Made by a program: the position numbers and the translations under genes
The notes under the pieces: generated by a model
The model's database searches: none
The model's input: the letters and a program-made list of their open reading frames with translations, nothing else
What the model was told of the DNA's origin: nothing
From: CAVORB01 sp964395315
GTDB taxonomy: Bacteria > Pseudomonadota > Gammaproteobacteria > Chromatiales > Chromatiaceae
Reading direction: 5' to 3'
Length of the DNA stretch: 15,430 nt
NCBI GenBank assembly: GCA_964395315.1
Contig: CAYNBI010000091.1
Span: 1 to 15,430 of the forward strand
Shown: in pieces, positions 1 to 5,643 of the stretch
How the letters are laid out: each line of letters starts with the position of its first letter
Position numbering within the stretch: position 1 is the first letter of the stretch

Positions 1-117
1 GCCGGTGCCGACGCCTGCGAGCGGGTCGGCGACGGCCTGGTCGCGGCCCACATCATCGCGCGTCCCCACAAGGAAGTGGAGCCCGTGTTGCCGACCGGGT
101 CGCCCTCCGCGGCCTGA
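1..117 (+). CDS. csoS1: CsoS1-type alpha-carboxysome shell hexamer protein (BMC domain), C-terminal 38 residues only
   Basis: The window opens inside this gene; frame 1 reads to a TGA at 115-117. The visible tail contains AGADACERVGDGLVAAHIIA followed by RPHKEVEPVLP, which closely matches the end of CsoS1A/B/C shell proteins as I remember them. These are about 98-residue BMC-domain proteins that form the hexagonal tiles of the alpha-carboxysome facet, with a central pore for bicarbonate and RuBP. The tail after the BMC fold (TGSPSAA) is short and variable, as is usual. The paralogue (A, B or C) cannot be decided from the fragment. It is very probably the last of the shell genes, because accessory carboxysome genes follow on the same strand. 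Confidence 0.93.
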   Translation, partial: AGADACERVGDGLVAAHIIARPHKEVEPVLPTGSPSAA

Positions 118-132
118 CCAATCGGGACGCTT

Positions 133-163
133 GCCGGTTTCTCGCTTGTGGCGGGGAACCGGC
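133..163 (+). promoter_or_regulatory. Strong intercistronic RNA hairpin after csoS1
   Basis: GCCGGTT (133-139) pairs with AACCGGC (157-163). The stem continues inward as TCTCGC (140-145) with GCGGGG (151-156), giving 13 pairs (two of them G-U) around the loop TTGTG. No T-run follows, so it is not a classical intrinsic terminator. It is better read as a processing or stabilising hairpin, or an attenuator, that lets the highly expressed shell genes accumulate more mRNA than the accessory genes downstream. The structure is visible in the sequence; the role is inferred. Confidence 0.6.
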
Positions 164-284
164 CTTCGAGAATCGGGCCCGGCCCAACGAAGGATCGGAG
201 CGCGCCGCGCCCCCCTTTTGGGCCCAGACTCTGCATTCAGGATCGAAATAGGGCGTGGGCGAGGGCGTACCGCGTCGGTGGTGC

Positions 285-761
285 ATGAATCACGCAAGCA
301 TACATCCGCGCACTCTTGGGTACCTGGGCCGCGCGCTCAGCCTGGAGTTTACCGCTGTTCAGCAGTACATGACCCAGGCCGCCCTGTGCAACGCCTGGGG
401 CCTTACCGAAGCAGCCGATCGTTTCCGACATGAAACAGTGGAGGAGATGCAGCACGCCGATCGCATCGTCAAGAGAATGCTTGGCCTTGGCGTTGCCCCC
501 AACGCCTCCCAGTTGCAGCCGGCGAATGTTGCGTCGAACTTGATCGATTTGCTGCGCCAGGACTTGGCGTTGGAGGCGGAGATCGTCGGCTTGTACGAAG
601 AAGCGATGCGTTTCTGCGAGCGCATGCGAGACGGGGTCAATGCCGCCTTTTTTGAGGAACTGCTCCGCGAGGAGTCGGCACACGCGCGCGAAATCCAAGA
701 GTGGCTCTTGACGCTGGGTTTCCAGCAGCGTTGCGGCGAAGATGAGCGTGTCTACTTCTGA
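285..761 (+). CDS. Bacterioferritin/ferritin-like diiron protein of the cso operon
   Basis: A 158-residue all-helical protein. It carries a complete ferritin-like diiron ligand set in the right order: E21 (helix A, SLEFTAVQQY), E54 and H57 (ExxH in EEMQH), E97 or E99 (helix C), and E130 and H133 (ExxH in EESAH). A similar small ferritin-like gene lies downstream of the csoS1 genes in Halothiobacillus-type cso operons, but its function in the carboxysome context is not established. I chose ATG 285. An in-frame GTG at 255 would add ten residues that do not look like this family. The last 20 bases overlap the next gene, which suggests translational coupling. The 167-bp gap before it holds the hairpin. 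Confidence 0.85.
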   Translation: MNHASIHPRTLGYLGRALSLEFTAVQQYMTQAALCNAWGLTEAADRFRHETVEEMQHADRIVKRMLGLGVAPNASQLQPANVASNLIDLLRQDLALEAEIVGLYEEAMRFCERMRDGVNAAFFEELLREESAHAREIQEWLLTLGFQQRCGEDERVYF

Positions 762-1038
762 CTACCCGCAGCTTCGAAGCTGGCAGAGAAGAGATCGTCC
801 GCTTCGGCTCGAGCGGCGGCTGGAGTTTTCCAATTACGGGGCCGCCCGAGAGTTTCTTGATGACGCGGCAGCGCTCTCGGAGGAGACGGGCATCTATCCC
901 GACCTCAACTTCGGGCGGACCTACGTCAATCTGACGCTTTTCGCCGACGAGGAGAGTGGGGAGCTGACCCCGGAGCTGACGGCTTTCGCGCGCCGCCTGG
1001 ACGCCTTGGTCGGTGCATCTGAAGAGGAATCTCCATGA
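742..1038 (+). CDS. acRAF, pterin-4a-carbinolamine-dehydratase-like alpha-carboxysome Rubisco assembly factor
   Basis: A 98-residue protein with the DCoH/PCD fold pattern: EFSNYGAAREFLDDAAALSE (residues 28-47), then YPDLNFGRTYVNLTLFADEE (52-71). In true dehydratases the stretch around residues 50-55 carries paired catalytic histidines (HHPEW-like). Here it reads GIYPDLNFG, so the enzyme active site is lost. This is typical of the cso-operon member that acts as a Rubisco folding/assembly factor rather than an enzyme. The start overlaps the end of the ferritin-like gene by 20 bp, and the stop overlaps the next start (ATGA at 1035-1038). The three genes therefore form a tightly coupled accessory block behind the shell genes. 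Confidence 0.9.
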   Translation: MSVSTSDYPQLRSWQRRDRPLRLERRLEFSNYGAAREFLDDAAALSEETGIYPDLNFGRTYVNLTLFADEESGELTPELTAFARRLDALVGASEEESP

Positions 1039-1268
1039 GCGGGACTGAAAACACGATCAGCGAGGTCGGGGCAAGCGGCGATCAGCCGGCGCCCCCTGCG
1101 GCGACCCCCACGAAACCTAGGGCGACTGTGACCCGGAAGCCTTCGAGCCGCGCCGGCGGGACTAACGCACGAAGCGCCGGCGCCGGGACGAACCGGATTG
1201 GGAGCAAGGCCCCCGCGGCAAGCGCCAAAGATCCCTTTCAGTCGGCTGGGCGCGTATGGCCCGACTGA
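1035..1268 (+). CDS. Probable alpha-carboxysome positioning protein McdB-like, small and disordered
   Basis: A 77-residue protein made almost entirely of A, P, T, S, G, R and K with no hydrophobic core, so predicted to be intrinsically disordered. It ends in FQSAGRVWPD. The only tryptophan is the third residue from the C-terminus. Alpha-type McdB proteins are described as short, disordered, encoded at the end of cso operons, and carrying an invariant C-terminal tryptophan, which this fits well. McdB links carboxysomes to the ParA-like ATPase McdA, which spaces them over the nucleoid. The start is the ATG overlapping the acRAF stop (ATGA), which supports a real, co-translated gene. Oddly, no mcdA lies between acRAF and this gene or after it in the window. 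The family call rests on composition, position and the tail motif, not on alignment. Confidence 0.68.
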   Translation: MSGTENTISEVGASGDQPAPPAATPTKPRATVTRKPSSRAGGTNARSAGAGTNRIGSKAPAASAKDPFQSAGRVWPD

Positions 1269-1551
1269 CGAATCGCAGGGATAATCACCGAATTTCTGCC
1301 CGTCTCATCGGCTGGTGTCGGCATTCATGCCGCCGATGTAGTAGAACCGGGCGGATCTCCGCGGTGCGTAACCGCGATCGTCTTATCCATGTCGGGACCA
1401 GCGTTCTGGTCACTTCGTCGCAAGTGCCAGCAAGACACGCTCCACGCAGCCATACAAGACCTCGAGCTTCGAGGCGGCCGTTGTCGGCGAACAACCTCGC
1501 CCGGTTGACAGCTTTCGGCATCGGTATGACGACGGGATAGGGTTTGAGCCA
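1269..1551. other. Intergenic stretch between mcdB-like gene and cbbR
   Basis: Some 283 bases with no convincing gene on either strand. The open frames here are rich in R, H and S and have the composition of chance frames. A short perfect inverted repeat CGCGGT-gcgta-ACCGCG lies at 1360-1376, with no T-run behind it. The stretch presumably holds the end of the cso transcript and the cbbR promoter, but I see no clear terminator or promoter. A purine-rich GGGATAGGG lies nine bases before the cbbR ATG and may serve as its ribosome binding site. Confidence 0.5.
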
Positions 1552-2592
1552 ATGGCGGGGCGAAGGTCGAAAGAATCCCCCCTTGTGGCCGATGTAGGCG
1601 TTGGTAGTCAGGGCTCGCCCAGCGCGGGTGCGGACTACCTGATTCGCCACACGACCTTGCGTCAACTTCAGCTCTTGGAGGCGATCGTCCGGCTCGGAAG
1701 CTTCACGAGAACTGCCGAGGAGCTGTTCTTGACCCAGCCGACGGTGTCGATGCAGATCAAGAAGCTGTCCGATGCGGTTGGCTCGCCCTTGTTCCAGCAG
1801 GTTGGTCGGAGGGTCGAGCCGACCGATGCCGGCCGAGCGGTTTACGCCGCCTGTCGGGACATCCTGAATGCCCTTGCCAACCTGGACAATGCCCTGGCGG
1901 ACCTGAAGGGCCTTCGGCGCGGGCGTCTGCGCCTCGGTGTCGTGACGACGGCCAAGTACGTGGCGCCCGAGCTCCTTGGCGCCTTTTGCGAGCGCCATCC
2001 CGGGATCGACGTCGCGTTGGAGGTGACCAATCGAGACCGGCTTCAGGAGCGACTAGCGGCTCACGACGATGATCTGTACGTGGTTGGCCAGCAGCACGAG
2101 CTGCGTGATGAGGTCAAGGTCGTTCCGTTTGCTCCTAATCCGCTCGTCATGGTCGCCCGAGCGGATCATCCACTCGCCGGCCAGCGAAATATCCCAATCG
2201 CGCGTCTCGCCGAGGAGCCCTTTATCCTGCGCGAGCCGGGTTCTGGCATCCGGGATGCGACGCTCAAGCAGCTGGCGGCGGCGGGCGTGGCCCCGCGGGT
2301 GCGCCTGCAGCTTGGCAGCAACGAGACGATCAAGCATGCGATCGTCGGTGGGCTCGGCATTTCGGTGCTGTCGTTGCACTCGCTCGTACTTGAGAGTGGC
2401 GGCGGGAAACTGGTCCTGCTCGATGTCCAGGGCTTCCCAATCGAACGGCGTTGGTTCCTTGCGCACTCGACGAATCGCGAGCCGTCGCTGCCCGCCAAGG
2501 CCTTCCTGAAGTTCGCAATCGAGAGCGAGCCGCTCATCTGCGCTCAGCTCGAGAACGCCCGGGAGCGCTTCGACGAGAGCCGTCCGAAATAG
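1552..2592 (+). CDS. cbbR: LysR-type transcriptional regulator, CbbR family (CO2-fixation regulator)
   Basis: A 346-residue LysR protein. The winged helix-turn-helix covers about residues 34-94, with TLRQLQLLEAIVRLGSFTRT and LFLTQPTVSMQIKKL, a signature I associate with CbbR/CmpR-type regulators. The co-inducer-binding domain follows at about 120-330. CbbR controls Calvin-cycle and carboxysome genes and responds to metabolites such as RuBP, 2-phosphoglycolate or NADPH, depending on species. The first 30 residues are a low-complexity extension beyond the usual LysR start, which would be near DYLIRHTTLRQ. The true start may lie further in, although the only good start seen is ATG 1552. It is co-oriented with the cso genes upstream and the SulP gene downstream, so it plausibly controls carbon-uptake genes on both sides. 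Confidence 0.88.
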   Translation: MAGRRSKESPLVADVGVGSQGSPSAGADYLIRHTTLRQLQLLEAIVRLGSFTRTAEELFLTQPTVSMQIKKLSDAVGSPLFQQVGRRVEPTDAGRAVYAACRDILNALANLDNALADLKGLRRGRLRLGVVTTAKYVAPELLGAFCERHPGIDVALEVTNRDRLQERLAAHDDDLYVVGQQHELRDEVKVVPFAPNPLVMVARADHPLAGQRNIPIARLAEEPFILREPGSGIRDATLKQLAAAGVAPRVRLQLGSNETIKHAIVGGLGISVLSLHSLVLESGGGKLVLLDVQGFPIERRWFLAHSTNREPSLPAKAFLKFAIESEPLICAQLENARERFDESRPK

Positions 2593-2701
2593 GTTGGACC
2601 GTGGCCCCTGTGAGCGCGGCGTGCTCGGCCCAAGGCGGAGAGAAGCGCCACTGGTCACTGTCCGAGCTCGTAGATTCGGGTCCGGATCACCGACGAGCAA
2701 T

Positions 2702-2758
2702 GGATTCGCTCTGAACGTCCGTTCGTTGGGCTTCGGTCATCGCTCAACCAACGAATCC
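2702..2758. promoter_or_regulatory. Nested dyad symmetry upstream of the SulP gene, candidate CbbR operator
   Basis: A perfect 8-bp inverted repeat TTCGTTGG (2722-2729) / CCAACGAA (2748-2755) has an 18-base spacer. An overlapping 7-bp repeat GGATTCG (2702-2708) / CGAATCC (2752-2758) shares its right arm. The dyad lies in the 213-bp gap between cbbR and the SulP gene, 48 to 104 bases before the SulP ATG. Position and symmetry fit a LysR-type operator or a leader hairpin. The repeat is visible; the identity of the binding protein is inferred from the neighbouring cbbR. Confidence 0.45.
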
Positions 2759-2805
2759 GCGCCAATAGTGGAAATGTCCGTAAAGGGAGCACGTAGAGCA
2801 AAGGT

Positions 2806-4941
2806 ATGAAGGCAGTACTCGTACGATTCTTTCCGTTCTTGAGGTGGTTTCCCTTTTCGTTGGCACAGCTACGGGGGGACATCACTGCGGGCGTTACGGT
2901 CGCCCTGGTCCTCGTGCCACAGAGCATGGCGTACGCGCAGCTGGCAGGACTGCCGGTCGTTTATGGCCTCTACGCATCGTTCGTACCCGTGATCGTCGCA
3001 TCTCTGTGGGGATCCCTCAGCCAGCTCCATACCGGTCCCGTGGCCATGCTTTCGCTCATGTCGGCGGCGGCCCTGATCCCCTTCGCCACGCCGGGAAGTC
3101 CGGGTTTCATCGAGCTTTCGATCATGTTGGCGATGATGGTCGGCGTGCTGCGGCTCGCTCTGGGACTCTTCCGCCTCGGCGTGGTTGTGAACTTTCTCTC
3201 GAGTCCCGTCATCGTGGGTTTCACCAATGCCGCTGCCCTGATCATCGGGCTGTCGCTCCTCAGCAAACTGATCGGCGTCCCCTTCCCACGCTCCGACTCC
3301 TATTTGAGCGATCTGTGGAATGTCGTAGAGCAACTGCCCGAGACCCACTGGCCCACACTGCTCTTCGCCGTCGGAACCTGGGTGGTGATCAAGCTCACGG
3401 GACGCATCTCCCCCCGGCTCCCTGGCGTCTTGTTCGCCGTTGCCATTGCAACCATCCTCAGCTGGGCGGTCGGTTTCGAGGAAAAGTTGACGGTGCCTCT
3501 CGGTCAGATCGAGGATCCGGTCGCGCGCGCAGAGATCGAGCAATACCGGGACGCGCGGGAGGAGATCGTTTCCACCACCAATCGCTTGACGGAGCTCAAC
3601 AGTCAGCTTCGCGCCGAGAAGGATGCCTCGGACGAGGCAGGTGCCGAGATGCGCGCCGAGACACAGGCACAGATTCAAGTGCTTAGCTATCGGCTCGAAG
3701 AGCTCAAGGAGCGGGGTGACGCCCTCCAAATTCGGCTCTACGCTCATCAGCTGCGAGGTATTCGTGGCGAGGATGGAGAACTCACTCTGATCGCCGGCGA
3801 TCAAGCGGCGGAGCGGGGCGCGAGCGGTCCGGCCTGGCGATTTGCCGGCGTGTCGGGCGACACGGTCACCTTGTCCGGGGGCGGTTCGGTCGTTGGCGAA
3901 ATACCGCAGGGTTTGCCACAGTTCGCCGCGCCCAGTTTGCAGCCCGACCTGATGCTGGCCCTCCTGCCAGCGGCCCTGGTGATGGCACTGATCGGCTTCA
4001 TGGAGGCGACCTCAATCTCAAAGGCGATCGCCGTGACGACCCACCAAAAGGTGGATACGAATCAGGAACTGGTTGGACAGGGACTCGCGAATATCGCCGG
4101 TAGCTTCTTCGGCTCTTACACCGTGAGCGGCTCCTTCTCACGCTCCGCGGTCGCCGCGCGCACGGGCGCGCAGACGGGTCTGTTTGCGATCGTCAGCGTT
4201 GCGGGTGTCGTCGCGGTCCTCCTGTTCCTGACGCCCTATCTCTATCACCTGCCGCAGGCCACGCTGGCGGTCATCGTGATGATCGCCGTCTTCGGCCTGA
4301 TCCGCATCGAACCCTTGGTGCAGGCGTGGAGGGTCGATCCGCAGGCCTCGATAATCGGGGTCATCACCTTCTTCGCCACGCTCTGGATGGCGCCACAGCT
4401 GGCGAATGGGATTCTGCTGGGCGTGGCGCTCACCGTCCTTTGGTTCCTGATCCGCACGATGCGGCCGCGTGCCGATATCGTCGCGCGCAAGCCGGACGGT
4501 ACGCTGGGCGGGCTGCGCACCCACGGCCTGAAGCCGGTCAGCTGCCATTTTGTCCCCGTGCGCTTCGACGGGTCACTTACCTTCATCAACGTCGCCTATT
4601 TTGAGGACATCCTGCTCGAGGCGCTGGCCGAGTATCCTGCGGCTCGCGCCATCCTCGTGATTGGGAGCGGGATCAACGAGATCGACGCCACCGGCGAAGA
4701 AAAGGTACGCGAGCTCGCCCCGCGGTTGCGCAAGATCGGCGTCAAGCTGGTGTTCAGCGGACTCAAGCAGCAGGTGCGCAGAGTCTTCGAAAGCGGCGGT
4801 CTGATCGATCTGCTCGGCGAGGAAAGCTTCTTTGCCGACAAGGAGCGGGCGCTGCAGGCCCTCTCGGAACGCTATGGCACCGGCGCTCCGCGAGAGGGTA
4901 AGAGGCCTTGTGACGGCACGGTCGCTACACGCACGACATGA
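2806..4941 (+). CDS. SulP-family anion transporter with STAS domain and coiled-coil insertion, probable bicarbonate transporter
   Basis: A 711-residue SLC26/SulP protein, longer than the usual 550-600. The conserved N-terminal core is clear: GDITAGVTVALVLVPQSMAY (24-43), GPVAMLSLMSAAAL (77-90), and NFLSSPVIVGFTNAAALIIG (129-148). After about seven membrane segments, residues 223-360 form an insertion. It is charged and helical with heptad-like spacing at about 238-318, then a small polar beta-like part. The core resumes at VVGEIPQGLPQF (362-373) and SGSFSRSAVAARTGAQTG (441-458). A cytoplasmic STAS domain (about 577-690) carries GSGINEIDATG. With seven segments before it, the insertion should face the periplasm. 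SulP proteins move sulfate, bicarbonate or other anions; the carbon-uptake neighbourhood favours bicarbonate. AAAGGT precedes the ATG closely, and the gene ends at a strong terminator. Confidence 0.9.
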   Translation: MKAVLVRFFPFLRWFPFSLAQLRGDITAGVTVALVLVPQSMAYAQLAGLPVVYGLYASFVPVIVASLWGSLSQLHTGPVAMLSLMSAAALIPFATPGSPGFIELSIMLAMMVGVLRLALGLFRLGVVVNFLSSPVIVGFTNAAALIIGLSLLSKLIGVPFPRSDSYLSDLWNVVEQLPETHWPTLLFAVGTWVVIKLTGRISPRLPGVLFAVAIATILSWAVGFEEKLTVPLGQIEDPVARAEIEQYRDAREEIVSTTNRLTELNSQLRAEKDASDEAGAEMRAETQAQIQVLSYRLEELKERGDALQIRLYAHQLRGIRGEDGELTLIAGDQAAERGASGPAWRFAGVSGDTVTLSGGGSVVGEIPQGLPQFAAPSLQPDLMLALLPAALVMALIGFMEATSISKAIAVTTHQKVDTNQELVGQGLANIAGSFFGSYTVSGSFSRSAVAARTGAQTGLFAIVSVAGVVAVLLFLTPYLYHLPQATLAVIVMIAVFGLIRIEPLVQAWRVDPQASIIGVITFFATLWMAPQLANGILLGVALTVLWFLIRTMRPRADIVARKPDGTLGGLRTHGLKPVSCHFVPVRFDGSLTFINVAYFEDILLEALAEYPAARAILVIGSGINEIDATGEEKVRELAPRLRKIGVKLVFSGLKQQVRRVFESGGLIDLLGEESFFADKERALQALSERYGTGAPREGKRPCDGTVATRTT

Positions 4942-4945
4942 AATG

Positions 4946-4979
4946 GGCTGCCGCTCCCTCCGGGGGTGGCAGCCGTTTT
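4946..4979 (+). terminator. Intrinsic terminator of the SulP gene
   Basis: GGCTGCC (4946-4952) pairs perfectly with GGCAGCC (4968-4974). The stem extends inward with GCTCCC (4953-4958) against GGGGGT (4962-4967), including two G-U pairs, and the loop is TCC. TTTT follows at 4976-4979. It begins four bases after the SulP stop codon. Confidence 0.85.
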
Positions 4980-5239
4980 CCCGATCACGTGCTCCGGGCA
5001 AGCGCTTATTTCTCGGACTTTTCTCGCCCTGGGCCTTGGCCAAGTCGTGCAACCGACAGGGGTGCAGACCCTTGGCTGTCAGGGCAGGGTGGTTTTTTGT
5101 CGCGAATCCTGCCAATCGTGTCCCATTGGTTGGCAGCATTTGTTCCGTGTTTCCGTACTTGATCCGCTCGCGGCCAACAGACGACCTAGTCCGCGACGCT
5201 TCGACGTTCGTAGCCGGACAGCGGCTTCGCCGACTTTGC
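4980..5239. other. Convergent intergenic region between the SulP gene and the CPII gene
   Basis: 260 bases lie between two converging operons. I see no supported gene. Two weak dyads are present: GACAG-GGGT-gcag-ACCC-ttgg-CTGTC (5055-5080), followed after about 11 bases by TTTTTT (5093-5098), and TGCCAA...TTGGCA (5110-5135). Neither has the compact hairpin-plus-T-run form. I found no clear minus-strand terminator for the DAB operon here, although either dyad could contribute to one. Confidence 0.4.
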
Positions 5240-5584
5240 TCAATCCGCGCCGGACACCGGCCTTTTGAACTTTTCAATTCGCGAGACCTTGATTTCCGTG
5301 GTGAAGACGACGCCCATGTGCTTGCTGAAGAAGGGTGTCAGGCCCTCGAGTATGTGGCCGGCCAACTCTTCGGGGACCACGGTGATGACCATGATCAAGA
5401 CGTCTTCCTCGTTGAACATCAGGTGACCTTCGTGGGCTCCGTGCGTGCCCTTCCCCGATAGGTTGTGGATGACGGTCCACCCACTGACGCCGGCGCGGTG
5501 GAGTAGGTCGAGGACGAAATCCTGGTGTTCTCCCTGGAGGATGATCTCCAGCTTGTTCATGTGCTGGTTGGTCAGTTCATGCAT
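5240..5584 (-). CDS. Carboxysome-associated PII-like signalling protein (CPII type)
   Basis: A 114-residue PII-superfamily protein (106 if translated from the inner ATG at 5560, whose MNKLEIILQ is the usual opening beta strand). The ferredoxin-like fold is recognisable: a strand, a helix with FVLDLLHRAGVSGWTVIHNL, a glycine/histidine-rich loop GKGTHGAHEGH, a second strand DVLIMVITVVP, a helix, and a C-terminal strand FTTEIKVSRIEKF. A PII-like protein beside alpha-carboxysome and DAB genes has been characterised as CPII in Thiomonas, where it binds adenylates and bicarbonate. It is the last gene of the minus-strand DAB operon, 59 bp after dabA, so the likely role is to tune bicarbonate uptake. 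The ribosome binding site is weak for both starts. Confidence 0.85.
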   Translation of the reverse strand: MHELTNQHMNKLEIILQGEHQDFVLDLLHRAGVSGWTVIHNLSGKGTHGAHEGHLMFNEEDVLIMVITVVPEELAGHILEGLTPFFSKHMGVVFTTEIKVSRIEKFKRPVSGAD

Positions 5585-5643
5585 GGCCTGTATCCGCGTG
5601 AATCTTGAGTGAGTGGCGAGAGCAGCGGTGCTTGGGCGTCCGT

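Noticed and set aside
1360..1376. Inverted repeat CGCGGT-gcgta-ACCGCG as a terminator of the cso operon
   Set aside because: The stem is only six pairs and no T-run follows; in GC-rich DNA this can arise by chance.
1285..1998. A 237-codon minus-strand frame spanning the cbbR upstream gap
   Set aside because: Most of it is antisense to the conserved DNA-binding region of CbbR, and the rest has no motif.
2844..3804. Long open frames on both strands inside the SulP gene
   Set aside because: They overlap the well-conserved SulP frame and have arginine/histidine-rich translations with no recognisable motif.
5110..5135. TGCCAA...TTGGCA as a minus-strand terminator of the DAB operon
   Set aside because: The loop is long and no T-rich tract follows on the minus strand.
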